From positions 1 through 32,717 of the forward strand of contig JBCDKH010000019.1 of NCBI GenBank assembly GCA_038746835.1: DNA of 32,717 nt, given 5' to 3'. The DNA is from Planctomycetota bacterium (GTDB taxonomy: Bacteria > Planctomycetota > Phycisphaerae > Tepidisphaerales > Tepidisphaeraceae). The notes beneath the pieces are model-generated. The model was not told where the DNA came from and did not search any database. It saw only the letters and a program-made list of their open reading frames with translations. Below are positions 1 through 8,249 of this stretch, piece by piece. Position numbers and translations under genes: made by a program. The first letter of the stretch is position 1. Every line of letters begins with the position of its first letter.

Positions 1-820
1 CATCGCCAGCCGGGCCGCGACCCGTGCCCTCAAGGCCGCCAAGCTCGAGGCGAAAGACCTGGACCTGATCGTCGTCGCCACGATCACGCCTGACATGATG
101 ACGCCGGCCTGTGCGTGCTTCGTCGCCCACTCCCTCGGCCTCGACCGCACGCCCGCCGTCGACCTTAACGCAGCATGCAGCGGATTCGTTTACGGCCTGC
201 AATTCTCGTCTGCCCTGATCGAAAGCGGCCGGTACAACAACATCCTGCTCATCGGTGCCGACAAGCTCAGCAGCATCACCGATTACACCGACCGCACCAG
301 TTGCATCCTCTGGGGCGACGGTGCCGGCGCCGCGGTCCTGCGTCGCACCGAAGAGACCGGCAAAGGCCTGCTCTTCAGCGAACTCCACGCCGACGGCGGC
401 GGGTGGGAACTCATCAACTGCCCCGTCGGCAGCCGGCACCCGATCAACGACAAGATGGTCGCCGCCGGCAAACACCACCTGCAGATGCGCGGCCGAGAGG
501 TCTTCAAGTTCGCCGTCACGCGCCTCGACGAGCTCGTCGACCGTGCCCTCCGCAAGACCGACCTGAGCCCGGACGACATCAAGCTCGTCGTCCCGCACCA
601 GAGCAACCTGCGGATCATCGACAGCGCCCTCAACCGCCTCGGCCTCGACCGCGACAAGGCCGTCATCAACATCGACAAGTACGGCAACACCAGCGCCGCC
701 AGCGTCCCGATCGCGCTCGACGAAGCCCTGCAGCAAGGCCGAGCCAAAGAGGGCGACCTGATCCTCTTCCTCGCCGTCGGCGCCGGCCTCACCTGGGGTA
801 GTGCCCTCGTCCGCCTCTGA
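1..820 (+). CDS. fabH: 3-oxoacyl-ACP synthase III (FabH), 3' part
   Basis: The gene enters from the left edge; the reading frame is open from base 2 and stops at 820, giving about 272 residues without the N-terminus. KAS III condenses acetyl-CoA with malonyl-ACP to start type II fatty acid synthesis in the cytoplasm. The full catalytic triad of the family is visible: the nucleophilic Cys in LNAACSGFVYGL, the His in VVPHQSNLRIID, and the Asn in KYGNTSAASVPIAL. The protein ends in the usual glycine-rich GAGLTWGSALVRL. The missing part should be only about 50-60 residues, given a usual length near 330. The gene converges on the transglutaminase gene that follows. A related KAS III-like enzyme for a specialised product cannot be excluded because its left-hand neighbours are outside the window. 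Confidence 0.95.
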   Translation, partial: IASRAATRALKAAKLEAKDLDLIVVATITPDMMTPACACFVAHSLGLDRTPAVDLNAACSGFVYGLQFSSALIESGRYNNILLIGADKLSSITDYTDRTSCILWGDGAGAAVLRRTEETGKGLLFSELHADGGGWELINCPVGSRHPINDKMVAAGKHHLQMRGREVFKFAVTRLDELVDRALRKTDLSPDDIKLVVPHQSNLRIIDSALNRLGLDRDKAVINIDKYGNTSAASVPIALDEALQQGRAKEGDLILFLAVGAGLTWGSALVRL

Positions 821-840
821 GCTTGCTCAAAGCCAGGTAG

Positions 841-861
841 CTGCGGGGCTACGGCCCGCAG
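841..861. terminator. hairpin between convergent genes
   Basis: A perfect 7-bp stem, CTGCGGG/CCCGCAG, encloses a 7-nt loop. It lies 20 nt after the fabH stop and just beyond the stop of the convergent transglutaminase gene. There is no T-run on either side, so it is a weak candidate for a bidirectional transcription end. Confidence 0.35.
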
Positions 862-868
862 TCCGACT

Positions 869-1861
869 TCACTGCTGCTGTTGTTGCTGCTGCTGTTGAC
901 CGTCGCCCGCGATGACCATCTCCGGACTCGGCGTCACGTCGATCGCGATCGGGTGGAATCGCTCCGCCAAGAGCTCTGGCGGAACACTCTGGAGACGCCG
1001 CGTTTGAACTGACACGTCGATCGTCTCCTCGGCCGCACCGATGTACACGCCGCGATTGGGCGGAACATCGCCGAAGTGTCGGCCGACCGCCACCTTCACA
1101 AACCGCGGCCCGGCCCGCATGCCGTTCGTCGGGTCGACCCCGATCCAACCACCCGTGCCATCACTCGAACGCTGTGACGGAAACAGCACCTCTGCCCACG
1201 CGTGCGTCTGCGTCGCCCCGAGCAAGTGGTGCTCCTTGTCCTCGTGCACGATGCCGCTGACGTACCGCGCCGGCACGCCCAGCTTCCGCAGCGTCGCGAC
1301 GTACAGATGCGTGAAGTCCTGACACACGCCCCGGCCTTTCTCCAGGAACGCCGCGACCGGTGTCGCGCTGTTGGTCGCGCCTTTCTTGTACTCGAACCGC
1401 TCGCGAATCAGCTCCAGCGTCCGCTTCGCCAGCTCGCCCAGCGGCTCGCCGTCCTTCGCTCCGATATCGGACACGAGTTGGTCCAGCGCCTCACTCGACT
1501 TCAGCGGCCCTTCGAGCGTGAGGAAGTCGTACAGCGCGTACCCGTCATCCACATCGTCCGCCGGCCAACGGTCTGGTAGTTCGACCAGCGACGCCACCGC
1601 CTCCTCTGCCCGCGTCGTCTGAACGATGCTGGTCGCGTCGATACGAATGCGATCGTGCCACCCGTCGATGCCGAACGAGTGGACATGGTTGTCGAGCCAG
1701 TCGAAATACCCATGCACCTGCGTCGCCGGCCCAATCCCGAGATCGAAGCTCAGCCGCACCTGATCGCCCAACTGCGCCGGACACACCCGCAGCTCCATTT
1801 GGCTCTGCCGAATCGGCTCGGAGTAGGTGAGTTCGGTGGTATGCGTGAGCTCGATCAGCAT
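869..1861 (-). CDS. transglutaminase-like cysteine protease (COG1305 family), poly-Q tail
   Basis: The 330-residue protein has the bacterial transglutaminase N-terminal beta domain (about 1-85) followed by the papain-like core. The catalytic triad is visible: Cys180 in GRGVCQDFTHLY, His220 in TQTHAWAEV and Asp243 in GVDPTNG. No signal peptide is seen. Family members occur beside ATP-grasp and alpha-E genes and are predicted to cleave or transfer amide-linked peptides. Both partner genes lie 5-7 kb away at 6702-9289. The start is the ATG at 1861, where family similarity begins (MLIELTHTTELTYSEP); the frame stays open upstream but only through repeat sequence and the shadow of the next gene. 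No Shine-Dalgarno is visible. The protein ends in nine consecutive Gln, encoded by mixed CAG and CAA. It is paralogous to the neighbouring gene at 1948-2874. Confidence 0.88.
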   Translation of the reverse strand: MLIELTHTTELTYSEPIRQSQMELRVCPAQLGDQVRLSFDLGIGPATQVHGYFDWLDNHVHSFGIDGWHDRIRIDATSIVQTTRAEEAVASLVELPDRWPADDVDDGYALYDFLTLEGPLKSSEALDQLVSDIGAKDGEPLGELAKRTLELIRERFEYKKGATNSATPVAAFLEKGRGVCQDFTHLYVATLRKLGVPARYVSGIVHEDKEHHLLGATQTHAWAEVLFPSQRSSDGTGGWIGVDPTNGMRAGPRFVKVAVGRHFGDVPPNRGVYIGAAEETIDVSVQTRRLQSVPPELLAERFHPIAIDVTPSPEMVIAGDGQQQQQQQQQ

Positions 1862-1870
1862 GAAGAGTGC

Positions 1871-1973
1871 GGAAAGCTGGAAGGAGGAAGCTGGAAGCTT
1901 GAAGACGTGGCGATGGCAGACGAGGTTTCGAGGCGTACCTTCTGGCTTCAAGCTTCTGGCTTCAAGCTTTCTG
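1871..1973. repeat. GCTTGAAGC-type inverted/tandem repeat between two paralogous genes
   Basis: The left arm (1871-1906) and right arm (1940-1973) are imperfect reverse complements built on a CTTCAAGCTTCnnGCTTC theme. The right arm contains a perfect 14-bp tandem duplication of TTCTGGCTTCAAGC (1940-1953 and 1954-1967). The right arm overlaps the 3' end of the 1948-2874 gene and supplies its last codons and stop. It separates two transglutaminase paralogues. Confidence 0.7.
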
Positions 1974-2874
1974 CCCAAACTTCCACCGTCGCCTCCAGCG
2001 TTTCCGTCGCGGATTCGCCGAAGAGGGTGCCGGTGATGGGGGCGGTGTCGCGCCAGTTGCGGCCGACCGCCAGACGCACGTGGTCGAGGCGGGGCAGGAC
2101 GCCGTTGGTCGGGTCGAAGGATTTCCAGCCGACGTAGGGCAGGTAGACCTGCAGCCAGGCGTGCGTCGCGTCGCTCGGGGCGCGGCCGGCGGCTTGGGCG
2201 TCGCTGTCCGCGTTCCCTGTGTAGAGATAGCCGCAGACGTAGCGGGCGGGGACGCGGATGAGGCGAATCAGCGTGATGAACAGGCCGGCGAAGTCTTGGC
2301 AGACGCCGCGCTTCGTGCTGAACGTCTCGAACGGCGTCGTCGCGTTGCTCGTCGAGCCCGGCACGTACTCGAAGTCGTGGAACAGCTTGAGATTCAGGGC
2401 AAACAGCGACTCCAGCAGGTCGCCGCCGTTGTCGTCGACGATGGCCATGACGTAGTCGAACAGCGCGTCGATTTGCGGGTCGGGCAGTTCCTGGCTCTGC
2501 AGATACGGCCCGAGCGCCAGACGCTCGCGCGGCATCCAGTTCAGCGGAATCGTCGGCCGCTTCGGTACCACCGTGATCGCGTACGGATCGACGTCGACCA
2601 GCGTCACCGTCGACTCGGCCGTGACGGTCAGCTCGCGATACGGGTCGGCCAGCTCGAAGCGGGTGGACTCGTTGCCGAAGGCATCTTCGTATCCGACGTG
2701 CGGGACGTCTCGCTCCGGCAGGGCAGAGATGGCAAGGCGGTAGTCGTCCAGCGTCTGAAAGCGATCGTGCGTCGGCCGGAGGTGGGCCTGATGGATCGAT
2801 CGCTCGACGTCGCGGTCGTAGTGGTATCGCGTGACGTGTCGGACGCGGAGCGTGCGGGTGACGGCGGTGGTCAA
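1948..2874 (-). CDS. transglutaminase-like cysteine protease (COG1305 family), second paralogue
   Basis: The 308-residue protein has an N-terminal beta domain (LRVRHVTRYHYDRDV onward) and a transglutaminase core. The triad is Cys192 in KRGVCQDFAGLF, His238 in DATHAWLQVYLP and Asp254 in SFDPTNG. No signal peptide is seen. It probably belongs to the same amidoligase-associated set as the gene at 869-1861, with which it is likely co-transcribed (86 nt gap). The start is uncertain. I chose the TTG at 2874, giving MTTAVTRTLRVRHVTRY; the frame runs open to 3174, but that extension passes through the palindromic repeat at 2930-3020 and overlaps the divergent iron gene. The C-terminus (SLKPEA) is encoded by the repeat at 1940-1973, so the original end may have been altered. 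Confidence 0.87.
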   Translation of the reverse strand: MTTAVTRTLRVRHVTRYHYDRDVERSIHQAHLRPTHDRFQTLDDYRLAISALPERDVPHVGYEDAFGNESTRFELADPYRELTVTAESTVTLVDVDPYAITVVPKRPTIPLNWMPRERLALGPYLQSQELPDPQIDALFDYVMAIVDDNGGDLLESLFALNLKLFHDFEYVPGSTSNATTPFETFSTKRGVCQDFAGLFITLIRLIRVPARYVCGYLYTGNADSDAQAAGRAPSDATHAWLQVYLPYVGWKSFDPTNGVLPRLDHVRLAVGRNWRDTAPITGTLFGESATETLEATVEVWAESLKPEA

Positions 2875-2929
2875 GGGCCGAGCATTGTGACATGGAGCCG
2901 AGTCGAACGGAACGTCGCAACGTTGGCCC

Positions 2930-3020
2930 GTCATCCTGAGCGAGCGCAGCGAGCCGAAGGACCTCGCTTGGCCATCGTCGCAGATCCGCTGCGAGGTCCC
3001 TCGGCTGTGCTCGGGATGAC
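2930..3020. repeat. palindromic intergenic repeat, copy 1
   Basis: The left arm (2930-2967) begins GTCATCCTGAGCGAGCGCAG and ends GAAGGACCTCGC. The right arm (2991-3020), read on the opposite strand, is GTCATCCCGAGC...GCCGAGGGACCTCGC. The arms are similar but not identical, with the left about 8 nt longer. A second copy in the opposite orientation lies at 20982-21061. This copy sits in the divergent spacer between the transglutaminase and iron-importer genes, so it is close to promoters. Confidence 0.85.
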
Positions 3021-3052
3021 GGAGGATTGCTTCTCGGAGCCGTTTCACATCT

Positions 3053-3073
3053 TGTTGAGACGCAGAATCAACA
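3053..3073. promoter_or_regulatory. possible operator upstream of the iron importer
   Basis: There is a perfect 6-bp inverted repeat, TGTTGA-N9-TCAACA, 25 nt before the start codon at 3098. It does not match a Fur box in any way I can defend. The position fits an operator or 5'UTR structure, but the short arms could occur by chance. Confidence 0.25.
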
Positions 3074-3097
3074 GGCGTCACATGCCTAACGTGGGCT

Positions 3098-4117
3098 ATG
3101 CGACGCCTCGTCCTTGCCACCGTGTTGAGCTTCCTGGTCTCGCCAATTGCGGCTTTGGCTGCCGGTGAGGTCAACGTGTACTCGTCACGCCACTACGACT
3201 CGGACGACGAGCTCTACGCGCTCTTCACCGAGCAGACTGGCATCGAGGTCAACATCATCGAGGGCAACACCGACGAGCTGATCACGCGGCTCGAGCGTGA
3301 GGGCGACCTGAGCCCGGGCGACATCTTCATCGCGGTCGATGCCGGGCGACTGCACAAGGCGGTCGAGGCCGACCTGCTCCAGCCGACGCAGTCGGACGTG
3401 CTGGCCGAGCGGATTCCCGAAACGCTGCGTCACCCGGACGGCCTGTGGTTCGGATACAGCAAGCGGGCCCGCGTCTTCGTCACCAGCCCCGACATCGACG
3501 CCGACTTCGTCACGACGTATGCCGAGCTTGCCGACTCGAAGCTGGAAGGCTCGCTCGTCATTCGCTCGTCGAGCAACATCTACAACCAAAGCCTCGTCGC
3601 CGCGATGATCGCTCGCTACGGCACCGAGGCGACGCAGAACTGGGTCGACGGCATGGTGGAGAACTTTGCCCGTCGGCCGCAGGGTGGCGACCGCGATCAG
3701 ATTCGCGCCGTTGCCGCAGGCGAGGGTGATCTGGCGGTGGTGAATCACTACTACTTCGCCCGCATGCTCGCCGGGAGCGACGCCGCCGACCGCGAGGCCG
3801 CCGGCAAGCTCACGCTCATCTGGCCCGACCAGCAGGGCGACGGCGTGCACGTCAACGTCTCGGGTGCCGGCATGCTCAAGAACGCCCCGAACGCCGAAAA
3901 CGCCAAGGCCCTCCTCGAATTCCTTGCGAGCAACGAGGCTCAGAAGCTTTGGGCGTTGGCCAACTTCGAGTACCCGGTCGTCGAGGACTCCTCGCTGGAG
4001 CTGCCCGACGTGCTGGTCGGCTTCGGCACGTTCAAGTCCGACTCGGTCAACGCGGCCAAACTGGGTGAGAACAACCGCGAAGCCGTCCGCGTGATGGACC
4101 GCGCCGGTTGGCGGTGA
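3098..4117 (+). CDS. iron(III) ABC transporter substrate-binding protein (FutA/FbpA type)
   Basis: The 339-residue exported protein captures ferric iron outside the inner membrane and delivers it to the permease. A signal peptide is clear: MRR, a hydrophobic stretch to about residue 17, and AALA-A near residues 19-22. The mature start, EVNVYSSRHYDSDDELY, is typical of FutA/FbpA/IdiA proteins. So is the tyrosine pair Y218-Y219 in AVVNHYYFARML, which matches the iron-ligating tyrosines of the family. The length is normal. It is the first gene of a three-gene operon, and its stop overlaps the permease start by 4 nt (GTGA). The regulator is not identifiable from the sequence; a Fur-type repressor would be expected. 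Specificity for iron rather than another metal rests on family resemblance. Confidence 0.93.
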   Translation: MRRLVLATVLSFLVSPIAALAAGEVNVYSSRHYDSDDELYALFTEQTGIEVNIIEGNTDELITRLEREGDLSPGDIFIAVDAGRLHKAVEADLLQPTQSDVLAERIPETLRHPDGLWFGYSKRARVFVTSPDIDADFVTTYAELADSKLEGSLVIRSSSNIYNQSLVAAMIARYGTEATQNWVDGMVENFARRPQGGDRDQIRAVAAGEGDLAVVNHYYFARMLAGSDAADREAAGKLTLIWPDQQGDGVHVNVSGAGMLKNAPNAENAKALLEFLASNEAQKLWALANFEYPVVEDSSLELPDVLVGFGTFKSDSVNAAKLGENNREAVRVMDRAGWR

Positions 4118-5790
4118 CACAATCGCTGGCGATGCGGCGTCGCCTGGCAAAGCTCTGGCCTGGAGTCTGGCCGGCGACGTGTTTCGCCGTCTCGGCGATT
4201 GTTGCTATCCCGCTGCTGACCGTTCTGGCTTCGGTCTTCCAGAGCAGCGACGGCGAGTGGAGCCACCTGGCCGAGACACGACTCGGCGATTACGTCCGCA
4301 ACACGCTCTGGCTGGCGGTTCTGGTCGTCTCAATCACGCTCGTCGTCGGGACGGCGACGGCGTGGCTGATCGAGACGTGTGACTTTCCCGGCCGGAAGAC
4401 GTTCCGCTGGATGCTGCTGTTGCCGCTGGCGGTGCCGGCTTATCTGTCGGCCTACGCGTACACGGACCTGCTGCAGTTCAGCGGGCCGGTCCAGACGAGT
4501 CTGCGTGAGGCCTTTGGCTGGGGCCGGCGCGACTACTGGTTCCCGGAAGTCCGCAGCGTCGGCGGGGCGGCAGTCATCCTCGCGCTGTCGCTTTTTCCAT
4601 ACGTCTACGTCGCGGCACGCACCGCCTTTGCCGAACACGCGGCTTCGGCGATGGAGGTCGGGCGGACGCTCGGCCGTGGTCCGTGGCGTTGCTTCCTGAC
4701 GGTTGCTCTGCCACTAGCCAGGCCGGCACTGGCGGCGGGTGGGGCGTTGGTGTTGATGGAGACGCTGGCCGACTTCGGCGCGGCCGACTACTGCGCGGTC
4801 GACACCTTTGCGACCGGCATCTATCGAACGTGGCGTGGCCTCGAATCGCCCGTCGCCGCGGCCCAGCTGTCGGCGGTGCTGCTCGGGGCCGTGTCGCTGC
4901 TGGTGCTGGTCGACTTGCTCGCCAGGCGACGCCGACGATTTCACGGGGTGTCGCGGGCGTCTCGCCCGATGCGCAAGGTGCGACTCGGCTGGCGCGGCGC
5001 GACCGCAGCGATCGTCGTCTGCGGCCTGCCGGTCGTGCTCGGCTTCGTCTTGCCGGCACTCATCTTCGGCCACATGGCGTGGACGGCGGGCGACGCGCGG
5101 GCGCGCGAGGTCGTCCTCGACTTCGGTTTCAACACGCTCTGGCTCGCGGCTGCGTCGGGCGTCATCGCCGGCGGGCTCGCACTGCTGGTCGCGTTCGGCC
5201 GGCGTGTCTCCAAGAGCCGGACCGTGCGATCGGCGGGGCGGTTCGCTGGACTCGGCTACGCGTTGCCGGGCACCGTCGTCGCGATCGGCGTACTCGTGCC
5301 GCTGGGCTGGCTCGACCATGCCGTCAACGACGCGACCCGATCGCTTTTCGACTGGCGGCCTGGCCTGATCTTCACCGGCAGCGTGCTCGCGGTGATGCTG
5401 GCGTACCAGACGCGGTTCCTGGGCGTCGCGCTGGGCATGGTCGAGAGCGGCATGACCCGCATCCGCCGCAACGTCGACGACGCCGCCCGATCGCTCGGCA
5501 CGTCGGGCGGGCGATTGCTCGTCCGCATCCACCTGCCGCTGCTCCGCGGCAGCCTGCTGGCGGCGATGCTGCTCGTCTTCGTGGATGTCGCCAAGGAACT
5601 GCCCGCAACGCTCATGCTGAGGCCTTTCGACTTCGAAACGTTGGCAGTCCGCGTCTACCAACTCGCCAGCGACGAACGTCTCGAAGAGGCGTCGCTCGGA
5701 GCGCTCGCGATCATCGGTGTCGGGCTGCTGCCCGTGATCGTGCTCTCAGGCCTCTTAGAGTCGCGGCGGAGATCTCAGACGCACGCATGA
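4114..5790 (+). CDS. iron(III) ABC transporter permease (FbpB type)
   Basis: A long inner-membrane permease (558 residues from this start) with two fused halves, as in FbpB/SfuB. Each half has about six hydrophobic segments and an EAA-like loop: AASAMEVGRTLGRGPWRCFL in the first and DDAARSLGTSGGRLLVRIHLP in the second. These loops contact the ATPase. It moves ferric iron delivered by the upstream binding protein. I chose the GTG at 4114 because it forms a GTGA overlap with the previous stop; an ATG at 4132 and a TTG at 4108 are alternatives in the same frame. Its stop overlaps the ATPase start (ATGA at 5787-5790). All three importer genes are therefore translationally coupled. Confidence 0.93.
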   Translation: MTQSLAMRRRLAKLWPGVWPATCFAVSAIVAIPLLTVLASVFQSSDGEWSHLAETRLGDYVRNTLWLAVLVVSITLVVGTATAWLIETCDFPGRKTFRWMLLLPLAVPAYLSAYAYTDLLQFSGPVQTSLREAFGWGRRDYWFPEVRSVGGAAVILALSLFPYVYVAARTAFAEHAASAMEVGRTLGRGPWRCFLTVALPLARPALAAGGALVLMETLADFGAADYCAVDTFATGIYRTWRGLESPVAAAQLSAVLLGAVSLLVLVDLLARRRRRFHGVSRASRPMRKVRLGWRGATAAIVVCGLPVVLGFVLPALIFGHMAWTAGDARAREVVLDFGFNTLWLAAASGVIAGGLALLVAFGRRVSKSRTVRSAGRFAGLGYALPGTVVAIGVLVPLGWLDHAVNDATRSLFDWRPGLIFTGSVLAVMLAYQTRFLGVALGMVESGMTRIRRNVDDAARSLGTSGGRLLVRIHLPLLRGSLLAAMLLVFVDVAKELPATLMLRPFDFETLAVRVYQLASDERLEEASLGALAIIGVGLLPVIVLSGLLESRRRSQTHA

Positions 5791-6659
5791 CCGTCGCCGC
5801 ACACGAACCTCTGCAAAGCCTGACACGCGTCCAGATCACGCGCGGCGGTCAGGGCCCGACGACGCCGCAGGTCGAGCCGATTGTTCGCGTCGAAAACCTC
5901 TCGTTCGCCTTCGGCAAGACACGCGTCGTCGACGACGTGACGCTCGACCTCGTTGCGGGCAAGGTCGTCTGCCTGCTGGGCGATTCCGGCTGTGGCAAGA
6001 CCACGCTGCTGCGACTCATCGCCGGGCTCGAGCGACCCTCGGCCGGACGCATCGTCGTCGACGGCCAGGCTGCCGACGACATCGCCAGCGACGTCCACGT
6101 CCTACCGGAGCAACGGCACGTCGGCTTCGTCTTCCAGGACGCGGCGCTCTTCCCGCACCTCGACGTCCGGGCCAACGTCGCCTTCGGCATGCGCGGCCCA
6201 CGCGGCGCACGCAAACGCGCCGCCGACGAGCTGATCGAACGCGTTGGCATGAAGGGCCGCGAACGCGCGATGCCCCACACACTCAGTGGTGGGCAGCAAC
6301 AGCGCGTCGCCCTCGCCCGCGCGTTGGCACGCAAGCCGAAGGTCATGCTGCTCGACGAGCCGTTCAGCGGACTCGACCTGTCGCTGCGGGATCGCCTTCG
6401 CGAGGAGACGCTCGTTTTGCTGAAGGAGGCCGGCGTGGCGGTGCTGCTGGTGACGCACGACCCACGCGAGGCCCTCGTCGCGGCCGACACCGTCAGCGTC
6501 ATGCGCAACGGGAAGCTCGACATCAGTGGAGCGCCGTCCGACGTCTGCATCTGCCAGAAGGACGCCTTCGGCGGAACCGTCGTCCGGCTCTGCACCGAGG
6601 CCGGCGTCAATGGTCAAGGCGACGCCTGCGCTGCCGACGCGATGGCGGAAGGGCGGTAG
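5787..6659 (+). CDS. iron(III) ABC transporter ATP-binding protein (FbpC type), short with Cys-rich tail
   Basis: The 290-residue ATPase powers the importer. Walker A is GDSGCGKTT (65-73), the Q-loop lies in FVFQDAALFPHL (115-124), the signature is LSGGQQQR (167-173), Walker B is VMLLDEP (186-192) and the H-loop is VTHDPREA (222-229). The start ATG overlaps the permease stop; an open frame extends far upstream but only as a shadow of the permease. FbpC proteins are usually near 350 residues with a C-terminal regulatory domain. This one ends about 60 residues early and instead carries four cysteines in its last 40 residues (C254, C256, C269, C281), including CIC. Whether these bind metal or are incidental cannot be told from sequence. 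Confidence 0.94.
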   Translation: MTVAAHEPLQSLTRVQITRGGQGPTTPQVEPIVRVENLSFAFGKTRVVDDVTLDLVAGKVVCLLGDSGCGKTTLLRLIAGLERPSAGRIVVDGQAADDIASDVHVLPEQRHVGFVFQDAALFPHLDVRANVAFGMRGPRGARKRAADELIERVGMKGRERAMPHTLSGGQQQRVALARALARKPKVMLLDEPFSGLDLSLRDRLREETLVLLKEAGVAVLLVTHDPREALVAADTVSVMRNGKLDISGAPSDVCICQKDAFGGTVVRLCTEAGVNGQGDACAADAMAEGR

Positions 6660-6701
6660 CATGCCCGCCCCGCGAGACGACGTCCCTCCCCGACTTCCAC
6701 G

Positions 6702-8249
6702 ATGACGACCGCCACCACGCCGCCGACGCCAACCGACTTCGAAGGCTTCGGCGGCTACGAGCTGGGCGGCGTGTACGACGAGATGTTCGTCCCCGGCCAG
6801 TCCAACGGCTCGGTCGAGCCGCGTCCCCACTACGCCGACGTCCACCGCCAGCTCCTCGGCCTCGACGCCGAAGCCCTCGACCGACGCAGGCGCATGGCCG
6901 AGGTCAGCTTCCGCAACCAGGGCATCACCTTCACCGTCTACGGCGGCGAAGAGGCCGGCCGGGGCATCGAGCGCACGCTGCCGTTCGACTTCGCCCCGCG
7001 CATCATCCCCGACGGCGAGTGGGAAACCCTCGAGCGCGGCCTGAAGCAACGCATCGTCGCGCTCAACTTGTTCGTCGCCGACATCTACGGCAAGCAGCAC
7101 ATCCTGCGTGAACGCAAGATCCCGCCGAGGCTGATCCTCGCGGCCAAGTCGTTCCGACGTGAGATGCTGGGCGTCCGCGTGCCTGGCAACTGCTACGTCC
7201 ACATCTGCGGCAGCGATCTCATCCGCGACGCCGACGGCTACAAGGTCCTCGAAGACAACTGCCGCTCGCCCTCGGGCGTGAGCTACGTCCTGGAGAACCG
7301 AGCCGTCATGAAGCGGGTTTTCCCGAGCCTGTTCAACAGCTACCGCGTCCGGGCGATCGAGGACTATCCGTACAACCTGCTCGCCTGCCTGCGGGCCGGT
7401 GCGCCGGCCGGCGTGGACGATCCGACCGTCGTCGTCCTGACGCCCGGCGTCTTCAACTCCGCCTACTTCGAGCACACGTTCCTCGCACAGGAGATGGGCG
7501 TGGAACTGGTCGAAGGGCGCGACCTCGTCGTCCGCGACAACTTCGTCTACATGCGAACGGTCGCGGGTCTGCGTCGCGTCGACGTGATCTATCGCCGCAT
7601 CGACGACGACTTCCTCGATCCGCTCTGCTTCAACCCCGACAGTGCGCTTGGCGTGCCGGGCCTGATGAACGCCCACCGCACCGGCCACGTCGCCATCGCC
7701 AACGCCGTCGGCGCGGGCGTCGCCGACGACAAGGCGGTCTACCCGTTCGTGCCGGACATGATCGAGTTCTACCTGAAGCAGGAGCCAATTCTCGACAACG
7801 TGCCGACCTACGTCTGTGACCGCGAGGACGACCTGCAGTACACGCTGGAGCACCTCGACCAGCTCGTCGTCAAGGGCACCAACGACTCGGGCGGCTACGG
7901 CCTGCTGATGGGGCACCAGGCGAGCAAAAAGGAACGCGACGCCTACGCCGAGAAAATCAAGGCGGACCCGCGCGGGTTCATCGCGCAGCCCGTCATCGAC
8001 TTGAGCCAGCACCCAAGCCTCACCGCCGACGGCTGGCGCGGCCGGCGCATTGACCTTCGGCCCTACATCCTCACCAGCCCCGACGGGCAGGGCGGCTTCG
8101 AAATCAACATCATGCCCGGCGGGCTGACTCGCGTCGCCCTCCGCAAGGGCAGCCTCGTCGTCAACTCCAGCCAGGGCGGCGGCAGCAAGGACACGTGGGT
8201 GCTCGAAGACCCGACACGCGACGATCTCCCCAAGAAGGAGGCACTGTGA
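6702..8249 (+). CDS. circularly permuted ATP-grasp type 2 amidoligase (COG2308)
   Basis: A 515-residue cytoplasmic protein with the full set of motifs of the circularly permuted ATP-grasp family (formerly DUF404/DUF407). These include [49 protein letters not shown] and the near-invariant [20 protein letters not shown] followed by GGGSKDTW. The family is predicted to form amide or peptide bonds in a modified peptide or tag that partner transglutaminases remove. The start ATG at 6702 is 42 bp after the iron ATPase, so it may be read through from that operon. It overlaps the alpha-E gene by 4 nt (GTGA). The substrate is unknown for the family. Confidence 0.94.
   Translation: MTTATTPPTPTDFEGFGGYELGGVYDEMFVPGQSNGSVEPRPHYADVHRQLLGLDAEALDRRRRMAEVSFRNQGITFTVYGGEEAGRGIERTLPFDFAPRIIPDGEWETLERGLKQRIVALNLFVADIYGKQHILRERKIPPRLILAAKSFRREMLGVRVPGNCYVHICGSDLIRDADGYKVLEDNCRSPSGVSYVLENRAVMKRVFPSLFNSYRVRAIEDYPYNLLACLRAGAPAGVDDPTVVVLTPGVFNSAYFEHTFLAQEMGVELVEGRDLVVRDNFVYMRTVAGLRRVDVIYRRIDDDFLDPLCFNPDSALGVPGLMNAHRTGHVAIANAVGAGVADDKAVYPFVPDMIEFYLKQEPILDNVPTYVCDREDDLQYTLEHLDQLVVKGTNDSGGYGLLMGHQASKKERDAYAEKIKADPRGFIAQPVIDLSQHPSLTADGWRGRRIDLRPYILTSPDGQGGFEINIMPGGLTRVALRKGSLVVNSSQGGGSKDTWVLEDPTRDDLPKKEAL
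8235..8241 (+). promoter_or_regulatory. strong Shine-Dalgarno fixing a GTG start
   Basis: AAGGAGG lies 4 nt before the GTG at 8246. It supports this GTG over an in-frame GTG at 8195 inside the preceding gene, and over the ATG at 8276. Few genes in the window have so good a site. Confidence 0.8.

Noticed and set aside
871-897. CTG/TTG trinucleotide run as a regulatory microsatellite
   Set aside because: It is inside the reading frame and simply encodes the poly-Gln tail.
1862-2920. N-terminal extension of the first transglutaminase to a 683-residue protein
   Set aside because: The extension runs through the repeat and an alternate frame of the second transglutaminase gene; family similarity starts at the ATG at 1861.
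2875-3174. N-terminal extension of the second transglutaminase to 408 residues
   Set aside because: It is encoded by the palindromic repeat and overlaps the start and signal peptide of the divergent iron-binding protein.
4683-5786. N-terminal extension of the iron ATPase by 368 residues
   Set aside because: It is an Arg-rich shadow of the permease gene; the ATG at 5787 overlaps the permease stop and begins the ABC domain.
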